Assembly (NCBI GenBank): GCA_900540845.1
Contig: UQHS01000010.1
Location: forward strand, 21,135-85,134
Source: an uncultured Collinsella sp.
GTDB taxonomy: Bacteria; Actinomycetota; Coriobacteriia; Coriobacteriales; Coriobacteriaceae
Reading direction: 5' to 3'
Length of the DNA: 64,000 nucleotides
The position numbers were made by a program, and so were the translations under genes. Positions within the stretch are counted from its first letter, which is position 1; the number at the start of each line of letters is the position of its first letter. Of the stretch, positions 50,088 to 58,912 are shown one piece after another. The notes below the pieces were generated by a model. The model did not search any database. It was not told where the DNA came from and saw only the letters and a program-made list of their open reading frames with translations.

Positions 50088-50948
50088 CTACTCCATCTCC
50101 TTGTCGGGCTGGATGAGCTCCTCGTAGCCGCTGATGGCGTCGCGCGCGTCGGGCAGGACCGAGAGCAGGAAGCTGTAGATGGCCTCGATGATGAGCGTCG
50201 CCGAGATCTTGGAGAACGTGAAGTCGACGGTGGTGAGCAGCGCCTCGTAGTTGACGGTGCGCAGCACGATGTCGGCGAGGCGGGCGAGGGGCGCGTGGGT
50301 GTTACCACAGATGAGGATCACGGTGGCGCCGCCGCGCTTGGCGGCACGCGTGATGCGTTCGAGGCGCTGGGATTTGCCCGAATTGGAAATCAGCACGAGG
50401 ACGTCGCCCGCGTGCATCGTGAGGGCGAGCGAGGTCGAGCTCTCCGTGATGGTGTTCGCCACGCTCCTGATGCCGAGCTGGCCGAATTTGATCGCCGCGT
50501 CGATGGCGACGGCGTTGGTGTTGCCCACGGCGGCGAACATGATGAGACCGGCGTGCGAGAACAGGTCCACGACGCGGCGCATCGTGGCTTCATCGAGCGC
50601 GTCGAGCGTGGAGACGATCTCGCGCTGCTTCGCGTTTTTGATGTTGGCGATCGACTGCGCGAAATCGTCGAGGGAGACCTCGCGCGTCACCTGCTCGTCG
50701 TCTTGCGCCGCGAGGTCGCGGGCGAGGGAGAACTGAAATGAGCGGAAATTCTTAAACCCGAGCTTCTTGCAAAAGCGCGAGACCGACGCCTCGGAAGTGT
50801 TGCTGGCTCGCGCCAGCTGGGCAGACGTCATCTGCGGGGCGCGATCGGTGTTCGCGAGGATGAAATCGACGATGCGCTGCTCGCTGTCGAGGAAGCTGCG
50901 GGTGGAAGTGATGAGCGGCAATGCGCTTTGAAGGCTGGTGTCTGCCAT
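50088..50948 (-). CDS. MurR/RpiR-family transcriptional regulator of the fructose operon
   Basis: The 286-residue regulator has an RpiR-type helix-turn-helix at about 1-77 (SAQLARASNTSEASVSRFCKKLGFKNFRSFQFSL) and a SIS sugar-phosphate-binding domain (AGLIMFAAVGNTNAVAIDAA, VLVLISNSGKSQRLERITRA). The PTS fructose gene is divergent at 51161, so a phosphorylated sugar such as fructose 1-phosphate is the likely effector; this is inference. Fructose operons more often use DeoR- or LacI-type FruR. ATG 50948 has AAGGAGACGCC upstream. The intergenic region holds GGTTTCTTTCACA and its exact complement, a plausible operator pair. Confidence 0.88.
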   Translation of the reverse strand: MADTSLQSALPLITSTRSFLDSEQRIVDFILANTDRAPQMTSAQLARASNTSEASVSRFCKKLGFKNFRSFQFSLARDLAAQDDEQVTREVSLDDFAQSIANIKNAKQREIVSTLDALDEATMRRVVDLFSHAGLIMFAAVGNTNAVAIDAAIKFGQLGIRSVANTITESSTSLALTMHAGDVLVLISNSGKSQRLERITRAAKRGGATVILICGNTHAPLARLADIVLRTVNYEALLTTVDFTFSKISATLIIEAIYSFLLSVLPDARDAISGYEELIQPDKEME

Positions 50949-51160
50949 GGCGTCTCCTTGGTTTCAACGATGGTTTTAGGATACCCAATGATGGGTTTCT
51001 TTCACACACATATCGATAAATGACGGGTTTCTACCGTTCACCTGATATAAAGTACCTTTCACGGAACAAGATGCCTGTGAAAGAAACCAATCAAATCGCA
51101 GCGTGATAATCTGCAAACGTCAAATCGCACCGGAAGGTGCACGAGAATAAGGGAGGGAAT
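50949..51160. promoter_or_regulatory. Divergent regulator/PTS promoter region with paired 13-bp inverted sites
   Basis: GGTTTCTTTCACA (50994-51006) and its perfect complement TGTGAAAGAAACC (51076-51088) lie 69 bp apart, bracketing a TATAAA at 51046-51051. GGGTTTCTACC and CCTTTCACGG are related partial sites. RpiR-type proteins bind such A/T-rich inverted sites, so repression by looping over the PTS promoter is plausible. Confidence 0.6.
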
Positions 51161-53158
51161 ATGGCAGAGAAGTACGACATCGTCGCTGCCACGGGCTGCC
51201 CCACGGGCATCGCCCACACCTTCATGGCGAAGGAGGCGCTCGAGAAGGCCGCGGCCGAGCGAGGCCTCACCATCAAGGTTGAGACCCACGGACAGGTGGG
51301 CGTCGAAAATGAGCTGACGCCCGCCGAGATCGCTGCCGCCCGCGCCGTCGTGGTTGCAGCCGACAAGGACGTGCAGGCGCAGCGTTTCGCGGGCAAGCCC
51401 ATGGTCTCCGTCGGAGTTTCCAAGGCCATCGCCGTCGAGGCGGCCGGTGCGCTTATCGACGCGGCCCTTGCCGCCAAGGCCGATCCGTCTGCTGCCGCCG
51501 CCGTTGCCGCGGCCGAGACCGTCGTGGCCGAGAAGGAATCGTTCGGTCATCAGCTCTACAAGCACCTGATGAACGGCGTCTCGCACATGCTCGTGTTCGT
51601 CGTCGCGGGCGGTGTCCTTACCGCCATCTCGTTCCTGTGGGGCATCACCTCGTTTGACTCCACCGCGGCCGACTACAACACGTTCGCCGCGATGCTCAAG
51701 ACCATCGGCGGCATCGCCATGAACCTCATGGTTCCGGTTCTCGCCGCCTACATCGCCGAGTCCATCGGCAAGCGCCCCGCGCTCGTCCCCGGCTTCGTCG
51801 CCGGCATGATCGCCATCCAGGGCCTGCCGGTGAACGCCGCGACCGGCCTCATCGACGCGGGCGGTTCCGGCGTGGGCTTCGGCTTCCTCGGCGGCATCGT
51901 CGGCGGCTTCCTCGCCGGCTACGTCATCCTGGCCCTCGAGAAGGTGTTCGCCAAGCTTCCGGCCAACCTCAACGGCCTCAAGGCGATCTTCCTGTATCCG
52001 CTGTTCTCCACGCTGATCGTCGGCCTCGTGATGCTTGGCATCTCCGGCCCCATGGTCGCCATCAACAACGGCATGATGGACTTCCTGCGCGGCCTGCAGC
52101 ACGCCGGCGCCATCCCGCTGGGCATCGCCATCGGCTGCATGTGCGCGGTTGACATGGGCGGCCCGGTCAACAAGGCAGCCTACGTCACCGGCACCATGCT
52201 CCTCGGCGCTGGCCTCGAGGCCGGTGTGGGCACCGCCGCCTACGCCGACGGCACCGCCTTCATGGCCGCCGTCTCCGCCGCGTGCATCGTTCCGCCGCTG
52301 GTCACGAGCTTCGCCGTCATCGCTGGCAAGAAGTACTTCTCCCAGGAGGACCACGACGCCGGCATCGTCAACATCATTCTCGGCTGCACGCACATCACCG
52401 AGGGCGCCATCCCGTTCATGACCAAGAACATCTGGCCCGTCATGCCCATCATGATGCTTTCCTCCGCGATCGCCTCTGTGCTCACCCTGCTGCTGGGCGT
52501 CCACGTGCCCGCTCCTCACGGTGGCTTCCTGGTTCTCCCTGTCGTCGACGGCGGTATCCAGTGGGTGCTCGCCATTCTTGCCGGCACCGTCGTGGGTGGC
52601 GTCCTGTTCACCGCCTTCAAGAAGCACGAGTGGACCAAGGAGCAGAAGGCATCCGAGGTCGAGGTGAAGAAGGAGGCCGCGGTCGCCACCAGCGCGGTCG
52701 CCATCGAGGAGGGTTTCGTCAAGGCTTCTGACGTCCTGCTCCAGGATGCCGCCGATCGTGACGCCGCCCTGCAGGCGATCACCGCCCATGCGCTCGCAGC
52801 CGGCATCGCCAGCGACGCCGACGCCCTTACCGCCGCGTTCCTCAAGCGCGAGTCCGAGGGCACCACGGGCATGGTCGATGGCTTTGCGATTCCGCATGCC
52901 AAGACCGATGCGGTCAAGCGCCCCGCGGTCGTCGTCCTCAAGGCCAACGAGGGCATCGCCTCGTGGGAAACCATGGACAACGCGCCCGTGACCTGCGCTA
53001 TCGCGCTGCTCGTCCCGGAGTCCATGGCGGGCACCGAGCACCTGCAGATTCTTTCCAAGGTTGCGACTGCCTTGACCGATGACGCGTTCCGCGCCGCGTT
53101 CAAGGCCGAGGGCGACGCCTCTGAGCTCGCCGCCCTCATCAACGAGCGCCTGGTGTAA
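51161..53158 (+). CDS. fruA: PTS fructose transporter, fused IIB-IIC-IIA
   Basis: The 665-residue protein has domain order B-C-A: a IIB domain with phosphocysteine C13 (AATGCPTGIAHTFMAKEAL), a IIC membrane domain (about 130-490) with many helices and GCTHITEGAIPF, and a C-terminal IIA domain (about 525-665) with the phospho-His in DGFAIPHAKTDAV. It imports fructose as fructose 1-phosphate, using HPr. ATG 51161 has GGGAGGGAAT upstream. A 1-phosphofructokinase gene follows 60 bases downstream and the RpiR regulator gene lies divergently upstream, a self-contained fructose operon. Confidence 0.92.
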   Translation: MAEKYDIVAATGCPTGIAHTFMAKEALEKAAAERGLTIKVETHGQVGVENELTPAEIAAARAVVVAADKDVQAQRFAGKPMVSVGVSKAIAVEAAGALIDAALAAKADPSAAAAVAAAETVVAEKESFGHQLYKHLMNGVSHMLVFVVAGGVLTAISFLWGITSFDSTAADYNTFAAMLKTIGGIAMNLMVPVLAAYIAESIGKRPALVPGFVAGMIAIQGLPVNAATGLIDAGGSGVGFGFLGGIVGGFLAGYVILALEKVFAKLPANLNGLKAIFLYPLFSTLIVGLVMLGISGPMVAINNGMMDFLRGLQHAGAIPLGIAIGCMCAVDMGGPVNKAAYVTGTMLLGAGLEAGVGTAAYADGTAFMAAVSAACIVPPLVTSFAVIAGKKYFSQEDHDAGIVNIILGCTHITEGAIPFMTKNIWPVMPIMMLSSAIASVLTLLLGVHVPAPHGGFLVLPVVDGGIQWVLAILAGTVVGGVLFTAFKKHEWTKEQKASEVEVKKEAAVATSAVAIEEGFVKASDVLLQDAADRDAALQAITAHALAAGIASDADALTAAFLKRESEGTTGMVDGFAIPHAKTDAVKRPAVVVLKANEGIASWETMDNAPVTCAIALLVPESMAGTEHLQILSKVATALTDDAFRAAFKAEGDASELAALINERLV

Positions 53159-53218
53159 GGCGCATCTGGTGGCCGGCGATGCGAGATCCGCGTCGCCGGC
53201 CGCACGAAAGGGAATCCC

Positions 53219-54151
53219 ATGATCTACACCCTCACTCCCAACCCCGCCATCGACTACAACATTTCCTGCGATGGCCTGCAGCCTAACACGGTGACGCGCA
53301 CGCGTGACGCCGTGTACACGCCCAACGGCAAGGGCTTGAACGTCTCGTTCACGCTCGACCACTACGGCGTCCCCACGACAATCCTCGGCTTTTTCGCCGG
53401 GTTCTCCGGCCGCTACATTGTCGAGGGCGCTCGCGAGCTCGGCGTCGACGTCAAGCCCGTGTGGACCGATGGCATCACGCGCGTCAACGTGTTCCTCAAC
53501 GCCGGCCCCGACACCGAATACAACATGGTGAATGCCGGAGCTGCGATCACGCCGGTCGACGAGCAGTCGATGTTCGAGCTCATCGACAGCCTCGAGGACC
53601 TCGATTGCCTGGCGATTTCGGGCTCGCTGCCCCCGAACGCGTCCGAGGGCTTCCTGCGCGGCGCCATCGAGCGCGTCCGCGCGCGCGGAGCCGAGTTCGT
53701 GCTCGATATCTCCAGCCTGCAGCTCGCCGAGCTTCTCGAGCTCGAGCCCCTGCTGATCAAGCCCAACGACGACGAGCTGCGCGATATCTTCGGCATCGAC
53801 GTCAAGGCCGGCAACGATGATTCGGTTGCCGCCGCCATGGCCGACCTTCATGCCCGCGGTGCCAAGAACGTGCTGCTCACCCTCGGTGGGTCGGGTGCCT
53901 ACTTCTCGAACGGCGAGCATATCTGGTTCGCGAACCGCACCTTCGACGTCGAGATTCGCTCGACCGTGTGCGCCGGCGACTCCTCGCTCGCCGCGTTCCT
54001 CTCCATCTGGTTTGCCGATCGGGATCGCGTCGAGGACGCCCTGCGCCGCTCCATGGCCACGGGCGCCAACGTGGTGGAGTGCGCCGGTCTTGGCGACTTC
54101 GCGCACGTCGAGGCCTACGAGAAGGGTATCGATATCCGCCTCGTCCGCTAG
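53219..54151 (+). CDS. fruK: 1-phosphofructokinase (PfkB family)
   Basis: The 310-residue kinase has the PfkB/ribokinase signature regions: ITLTPNP-type start (MIYTLTPNPAIDYNISC), GKGLNVSFTLDHYG, LLIKPNDDELRDIFG and the catalytic loop VCAGDSSLAAFLS with Asp as base (the usual GAGDS is CAGDS here, a mild change). It phosphorylates fructose 1-phosphate to fructose 1,6-bisphosphate for glycolysis. GAAAGGG precedes the ATG. It follows fruA, the reverse of the common fruK-fruA order. A short GC hairpin near 54191-54218 follows. Confidence 0.9.
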   Translation: MIYTLTPNPAIDYNISCDGLQPNTVTRTRDAVYTPNGKGLNVSFTLDHYGVPTTILGFFAGFSGRYIVEGARELGVDVKPVWTDGITRVNVFLNAGPDTEYNMVNAGAAITPVDEQSMFELIDSLEDLDCLAISGSLPPNASEGFLRGAIERVRARGAEFVLDISSLQLAELLELEPLLIKPNDDELRDIFGIDVKAGNDDSVAAAMADLHARGAKNVLLTLGGSGAYFSNGEHIWFANRTFDVEIRSTVCAGDSSLAAFLSIWFADRDRVEDALRRSMATGANVVECAGLGDFAHVEAYEKGIDIRLVR

Positions 54152-54190
54152 GGCGCAAAACCCGTCATCGACGCATCGGCGTCGTCTTGT

Positions 54191-54218
54191 GGGCTCCGTC
54201 GATATTCGGCGGGGCCCT
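54191..54218 (+). terminator. Possible terminator after fruK
   Basis: GGGCTCCG near 54191 and CGGGGCCC near 54211 form an imperfect stem with a TCGATATT-type loop, followed by TCATTTCG. It lies between fruK and the aminotransferase gene. The stem is imperfect. Confidence 0.4.
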
Positions 54219-54315
54219 CATTTCGTTGCACGGGCGGCGCGAAGGCGCATAATGGATGCAGTATGCCCCGCCAGCGCGTCGCGCGGCTTGAATGACCGTG
54301 GAAAGGACTCGTCCC

Positions 54316-55482
54316 ATGCAGTTCTCACATCGCCTTGATCGCTTTGGCGCCGAGGTGTTCTCATCGCTCAACGCCCGCCGCGTGGCCCTCGAGGAGCAGG
54401 GCCGCACCATCTACAACCTTTCCGTGGGCACGCCCGATTTCGCGCCCTATCCGCATGTGGTTGAGGCGCTCACCTCCGCCGCGCAGGATCCTCAAATGTG
54501 GAAGTACGCCTTGCGCGACCTCCCCGAGCTCAAACAGGCGGTGTGCGACTACTACGCCCGCCGTTTCGGCGTCGAGGGCATCACGCCCGACATGGTCGCC
54601 TCGTGCAACGGCACGCAGGAGGGCGTGGGCCATCTGGGACTGGCACTGCTCAATCCCGGCGACACCATCCTCGTGCCCGATCCGTGCTACCCCGTGTTCG
54701 AGGCGGGTGCCAAGATCGCCGATGCCGAGCTCGCATACTACCCGCTCGACGCCGAGCACGACTTCCTGCCCTATGTCGCCGGTATCGAGCCTGAGGTCGC
54801 CGACCGCGCCAAGTACATGATCGTGTCGCTGCCCGCGAACCCCGTCGGCTCCGTTGGCAACGATGCGCTCTACGACGAGATCATCGCCTTCGCCCGCGAG
54901 CACGACCTGCTCATCGTCCACGACAACGCCTATTCCGACATCGTGTTCGACGGCCCGCGCGGCGGCACGTTTTTGGCGCACCCCGGGGCGCTCGAGGTGG
55001 GCGTCGAGTTCTTTTCGCTGTCCAAGTCCTTCAACGTCACGGGCGCCCGCATCGGCTTTCTGGTCGGCCGCCCGGACGTGGTTGCGGCCTTCGCGAAGCT
55101 CCGCAGCCAGATCGACTTCGGCATGTTCATGCCTCTCCAGAAGGCGGCGATCGCCGCGCTCTCCGGCCCGCTCGATGCGGTCGAGGAGCAGCGCCTCAAG
55201 TACCAGGAGCGCCGCGATGCCCTGTGCGACGGCCTTGAGAGCCTGGGCTGGGAGCGCCCCAACGCGGACGGCTCCATGTTCGTGTGGGTCAAGCTGCCCG
55301 GCGGCCGCACCGATTCCATGGCGTTTTGCGAGGAGCTCATGGAGCGTGCGGGCGTCATCGTGACGCCCGGCGCGAGCTTTGGCCCCCACGGGGAGGGCTA
55401 CGTCCGCATGGCGCTCGTGTTGCCGCCCGACGGGCTGCGCGAGGCGGTCGAGGCAATTCGCGCTGCGGGCATTTTGAGCTAG
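54316..55482 (+). CDS. Class I/II PLP-dependent aminotransferase
   Basis: The 388-residue fold-type I aminotransferase has the PLP Lys in SLSKSFNVTGARIGFLVG, LPANPVGSVGND, DNAYSDIVFDG, SVGTPDFAPYPHV near the N-terminus and FGPHGEGYVRMALV near the C-terminus. It resembles LL-diaminopimelate and aspartate aminotransferases; the substrate is undecided. ATG 54316 follows GGAAAGGACTCGTCCC. It lies on its own between the fructose operon and lactate dehydrogenase. Confidence 0.9.
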   Translation: MQFSHRLDRFGAEVFSSLNARRVALEEQGRTIYNLSVGTPDFAPYPHVVEALTSAAQDPQMWKYALRDLPELKQAVCDYYARRFGVEGITPDMVASCNGTQEGVGHLGLALLNPGDTILVPDPCYPVFEAGAKIADAELAYYPLDAEHDFLPYVAGIEPEVADRAKYMIVSLPANPVGSVGNDALYDEIIAFAREHDLLIVHDNAYSDIVFDGPRGGTFLAHPGALEVGVEFFSLSKSFNVTGARIGFLVGRPDVVAAFAKLRSQIDFGMFMPLQKAAIAALSGPLDAVEEQRLKYQERRDALCDGLESLGWERPNADGSMFVWVKLPGGRTDSMAFCEELMERAGVIVTPGASFGPHGEGYVRMALVLPPDGLREAVEAIRAAGILS

Positions 55483-55502
55483 GTGTTACCGCACGGTTGT
55501 CC

Positions 55503-55508
55503 TATAAT
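55503..55508 (+). promoter_or_regulatory. -10 promoter element of the lactate dehydrogenase gene
   Basis: Perfect TATAAT in TCCTATAATTGAG, about 125 bases before the ldh ATG, implying a fairly long leader. No consensus -35 at 16-18 bp. Confidence 0.5.
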
Positions 55509-55631
55509 TGAGAGTGCGAATTTACACAAGGGTAAATCGGCGAACGAGCCAAATTAACCCGTGACGTGCCAACTCGCATCAGATATGTACGACCCATGCA
55601 CGCGGGTGCGGGGAAGAAAGGGAGATGCACA

Positions 55632-56582
55632 ATGGTGAACGATCGTAAAGTTGCCGTCGTCGGCTGTGGCTTCGTGGGCTCGTCCTCGGCCTTCGCCCTC
55701 ATGCAGAGCGGCCTGTTTTCCGAGATGGTCCTCATCGATGTCGACCGCAATCGCGCCGAGGGCGAGGCCCTCGACATCGCGCACGGCGTGTCCTTCGGCA
55801 GCCCGATGAAGATCTACGCCGGTGACTACTCCGACGTCTCCGACGCCGCCGTGATCGTCGTCACCGCCGGTGCCGCCCAGAAGCCCGGCGAGACCCGTCT
55901 CGACCTCGTCAACAAGAACATCTCCATCTTCGGCAGCATCATCCCGCAGATCCGCGAGAGCGGCTTCAACGGCATCCTGCTGATCGTTTCCAACCCGGTC
56001 GACGTCCTCACCTATGCCGCCATCAAGATGAGCGGCCTGCCTGAGGGCCAGGTCATCGGCTCCGGCACCGTGCTCGACACCGCCCGCCTCAAGTACATGC
56101 TCGGCGAGCACCTCGACGTCGACCCGCGCGATGTCCATGCCTACATCGTGGGCGAGCACGGCGACTCCGAGGTCGCCGCGTGGTCCAGCGCCACGGTCGC
56201 CGGCGTGCCGCTGTCCACCTACTGCGAGCTGCACGGCCACTACAACCACGAGGAGTCGGAGCGCCGCATCGCCGACGAGGTGAAGAACAGTGCCTACGAG
56301 ATCATCGAGAAGAAGCGCGCCACCTACTACGGCATCGCCATGTCCGTCCGCCGCATCTGCACCGCCATCATGCGCGACGAGGACTGCGTCCTTCCCGTCT
56401 CCAGCCTCATGGTGGGCGAGTACGGCCTCAACGACCTGTGCATCTCCGTGCCGACGGTCGTGGGCCGCAACGGCGTCGTGACGCGCGTGCCCGTCTCGCT
56501 CTCCGAGGCCGAGAACGCCGAGTTCCAGAAGTCCGCCGCCGCCCTCAAGGCGATCATCGACGAGGCCGGGCTCAACGACTAG
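55632..56582 (+). CDS. ldh: L-lactate dehydrogenase
   Basis: The 316-residue enzyme has the NAD loop VVGCGFVGSSSAFAL, Arg-containing substrate loop GAAQKPGETRLDLV, IVSNPVDVLTYAA, GTVLDTARLKYMLG and the catalytic His in VGEHGDSEVAAWS. It reduces pyruvate to L-lactate with NADH in fermentation. The Gln at the loop (AQKPGE) supports lactate rather than malate specificity. ATG 55632 is preceded by GGGAGATGCACA. A strong terminator (56626-56658) follows. No FBP-site assessment is possible by eye. Confidence 0.93.
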   Translation: MVNDRKVAVVGCGFVGSSSAFALMQSGLFSEMVLIDVDRNRAEGEALDIAHGVSFGSPMKIYAGDYSDVSDAAVIVVTAGAAQKPGETRLDLVNKNISIFGSIIPQIRESGFNGILLIVSNPVDVLTYAAIKMSGLPEGQVIGSGTVLDTARLKYMLGEHLDVDPRDVHAYIVGEHGDSEVAAWSSATVAGVPLSTYCELHGHYNHEESERRIADEVKNSAYEIIEKKRATYYGIAMSVRRICTAIMRDEDCVLPVSSLMVGEYGLNDLCISVPTVVGRNGVVTRVPVSLSEAENAEFQKSAAALKAIIDEAGLND

Positions 56583-56625
56583 CATCTGCATGTTGGCGTT
56601 TGGGAAATCCAACACGGTATGAGAG

Positions 56626-56661
56626 GCGCGCCAAGGGGGCATCATCCCCTTGGCGCGCTTT
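56626..56661 (+). terminator. Terminator after ldh
   Basis: GCGCGCCAAGGGG (56626-56638) and CCCCTTGGCGCGC (56646-56658) form a perfect 13-bp stem with a 7-nt loop, followed by TTTGCG. Confidence 0.82.
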
Positions 56662-56701
56662 GCGTATTGGGCGGCCGGAGCGCTAGGGGAGGGAGGCCCA
56701 C

Positions 56702-57898
56702 ATGGTAACCGAGGCTTTCGAGCGGGTATTGCAGACCCGCGAGACGGGCAGTTTCCTTGCGTATGTGCGGGAGCGCCTCGATACCTTTGCCGAGCGGCCG
56801 CTCGGCCCCGTTGACAGCCTCGTGTACTCATGGCTGTCGTATACGCATCTCGGCACGCCATGCGACCGCGCATGCAGCGTGCGGGGCATCGCTTTGCATG
56901 AGCTTTTGCGCGCCGAGGATTTCGATGAGATGTTCGGCACGAGCTGGGATCCGCAGGGCAGTCGCGACCTGCTGTTCGCGGTGTGCGCCAGCCCGCGGTT
57001 CCGCACGTCGCGCCTGTGCGAGTTTCGCTTCAAGACCGACCGCGCGAGTGAAGAGCAGTTCGCTGCCATGACGTTTCGCCTGCCCGACGGCTCGTCTTAC
57101 GTCGCCTTCCGCGGAACCGACTCGACGGTCGTGGGGTGGAAAGAGGACTTCAACATGACGTATCTGAGCCCGGTCCCGGCTCAGGAGGCGGCGGCGAGCT
57201 ACCTCAACGAGGTCGCGTCGACTACGACGGGGCCCCTGTACGTAGGCGGGCATTCCAAGGGCGGCAACTTGGCGGTCTACGCCGCCGCCATGTGCGACGC
57301 GCAACACTATGAGCGCATCGTGCGCGTGTTCTCGCACGATGGCCCGGGGTTCCATCGCGAGTTTTGCGCCGATGAGCCCTATCGCCGCATCATGCCCATC
57401 ATGGAGAAGACGGTCCCCAAGTCGACCATGATCGGGGCCGTGCTATCCGAGTCGCCCGACTTTGCCCCGACAATCGTCGAGAGCGACGGCATATCGCTGT
57501 TTCAGCACAATCCGTTCATGTGGGAGGTCGACATCGAGGCCGGCGCCTTTGTCGAGGCCGATGGATTCACCGCCTCCTCGAAGTTTTTCGACTCGACGCT
57601 CGACGCCTGGATGGATAAGTACTCGCTTGCCGAGCGCGGGAAATTCGTCGACGCGCTGTTCGATGTGATTGGCGTCACGGGCGCAAAGCACTTCTCGGAT
57701 ATCATGGCCGACGCCAAGGTCAACGTCCCCCTCATGCTCGACGCGATAGAGGGACTCGACCCGGAGTTGCAGCAGTTCGTCAAAGATGTGGTGAAGTCGC
57801 TCGTGCGCACGGCGACGATCGAGAAGGCCGCCGGCACGGCCAGCGGCATCATCGACACGATCAAGTCGGTGCGGCCGCTGAGCGACGGCGCCGTGTAG
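56702..57898 (+). CDS. DUF2974/Mbeg1-like alpha/beta hydrolase
   Basis: The 398-residue cytosolic protein is an alpha/beta-hydrolase of the Mbeg1-like group: YVAFRGTDSTVVGWKEDFNM, the nucleophile elbow GGHSKGGNLAVYAA with the Ser, FSHDGPGF and a late Asp/His region. Lipase-like activity is inferred; the substrate is unknown. No signal peptide. GGGGAGGGAGGCCC precedes ATG 56702. It follows the ldh terminator and stands alone. The C-terminal helices (FVKDVVKSLVRTATIEKAAG) are amphipathic. Confidence 0.85.
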   Translation: MVTEAFERVLQTRETGSFLAYVRERLDTFAERPLGPVDSLVYSWLSYTHLGTPCDRACSVRGIALHELLRAEDFDEMFGTSWDPQGSRDLLFAVCASPRFRTSRLCEFRFKTDRASEEQFAAMTFRLPDGSSYVAFRGTDSTVVGWKEDFNMTYLSPVPAQEAAASYLNEVASTTTGPLYVGGHSKGGNLAVYAAAMCDAQHYERIVRVFSHDGPGFHREFCADEPYRRIMPIMEKTVPKSTMIGAVLSESPDFAPTIVESDGISLFQHNPFMWEVDIEAGAFVEADGFTASSKFFDSTLDAWMDKYSLAERGKFVDALFDVIGVTGAKHFSDIMADAKVNVPLMLDAIEGLDPELQQFVKDVVKSLVRTATIEKAAGTASGIIDTIKSVRPLSDGAV

Positions 57899-57929
57899 GC
57901 GAGTTCGGTGCGGCTGCTGGGCGACGGCG

Positions 57930-58589
57930 CTACGTGAGCGAGCGCAACCGCTTCCCGTCGATCACATCCACGCTCCCGCGTGATAGCGCGACGTAGCCCT
58001 CGCGGGCGAAGTACTTGAGCATGCGGCTCACGGCCTCGCGCGCGCTTCCCAGATGGCGGGCGATCTCGTCGTGCGTGGCCTCGATGTGGGGATTGCCGGT
58101 GTGGGCGACTTCATCGAGCAGCCAGATGGCCAGGCGCGTGTCGAGCCCCATGAACAGGACTTGCTGCATGACCCACATGCAGTCGCTGAAGCGTTCCGTC
58201 GCCTGGCGGTACGTGAAGGCTTCGGCGTGGATGTTCTCCTGGGAGACCATGCCGAAGGCCTGGGAGTCCATGATAAGCAGCTCGGCGTCGCTGGCGGCGT
58301 CGAGCGCGATGTCGAAGGTGATCATGGGCAAGATGCACGAGGCGGCGAGCACGCAGCATTCGTGTTCTCCCACGTGGAAGAGTGTGACTTCGCGGCCCTG
58401 CTCGGAAATCATGAACGCCCGCAGCCGACCGGTCTTGACGAACACGACGCCCGCGCAGCCGTAGCCTGCCCCTTGGACATGATCGCCTGCATGGCAGCTC
58501 GTCGTACGGCTGCGGCCGGCGAGGAAGGCCTGCTGGGTCTTTGTGAGGTCGTGCCAAAACGGCACGAGTTGGGCGAGCTCGTCAATCAT
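57930..58589 (-). CDS. Crp/Fnr-family transcriptional regulator
   Basis: The 219-residue protein has a cNMP-binding-like beta barrel (about 25-115, GAGYGCAGVVFVKTGRLRAF ... LFHVGEHECCVLAASCIL) and a C-terminal winged helix (HDEIARHLGSAREAVSRMLKYFAREGYV). Several Cys residues in the barrel (HECCVLAASC and others) hint at redox or metal sensing rather than cAMP binding, whose Arg/Ser signature is absent. ATG 58589 has AAGGAGGGACCCC upstream. Monocistronic. The CoA-disulfide-reductase-like gene nearby could be a target, an inference. Confidence 0.87.
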   Translation of the reverse strand: MIDELAQLVPFWHDLTKTQQAFLAGRSRTTSCHAGDHVQGAGYGCAGVVFVKTGRLRAFMISEQGREVTLFHVGEHECCVLAASCILPMITFDIALDAASDAELLIMDSQAFGMVSQENIHAEAFTYRQATERFSDCMWVMQQVLFMGLDTRLAIWLLDEVAHTGNPHIEATHDEIARHLGSAREAVSRMLKYFAREGYVALSRGSVDVIDGKRLRSLT

Positions 58590-58912
58590 GGGGTCCCTCC
58601 TTCACACCAATGGATATAGTACCCCGATGCGCAAGGGATGAGTAAAACGGACGGACCCGTTGTGCTCGTACGAAGCAAAGTCCGCATCACAGGCGGCGTT
58701 AAACCGATTCAAATTGCCGGTTTTTGACGCTCGTGATGCGGACTTAGGGAGGCTGGGCTCGGGGCGCGGACTTTGGGCTCGGGGTCAGGCGGGGTTCCGA
58801 GCTCTTGGCTTTGGCTCCTGGGGTTATGCGGGGTTCCGAGCTTTGGGTCTTGGCCTTTGGGCTCCGGATTCTGGCTTCGGAGCCCATCTGTTACATTTCG
58901 CCCGGCGGCGCG
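58590..58912. other. Gene-free gap with palindrome and tandem repeat
   Basis: This region between the regulator and the flavoprotein gene contains family A copy 3 (58677-58745) and a 39-bp imperfect tandem (GCGGGGTTCCGAGCT at 58789-58803 and 58828-58842). No frame with a ribosome binding site is present. Confidence 0.55.
58677..58745. repeat. 69-bp palindromic element, family A copy 3
   Basis: Arms AAAGTCCGCATCACAGGCG and CGCTCGTGATGCGGACTT enclose AAATTGCC...TTTTTGA; the interior matches copy 2 best. Confidence 0.75.

Noticed and set aside
51059..54106. A 1015-codon open frame on the minus strand opposite the fructose operon
   Set aside because: It is the antisense shadow of fruA and fruK, which have complete domain and motif support; the frame is His/Asp/Gly-rich with no family resemblance, a usual artefact in high-GC DNA.
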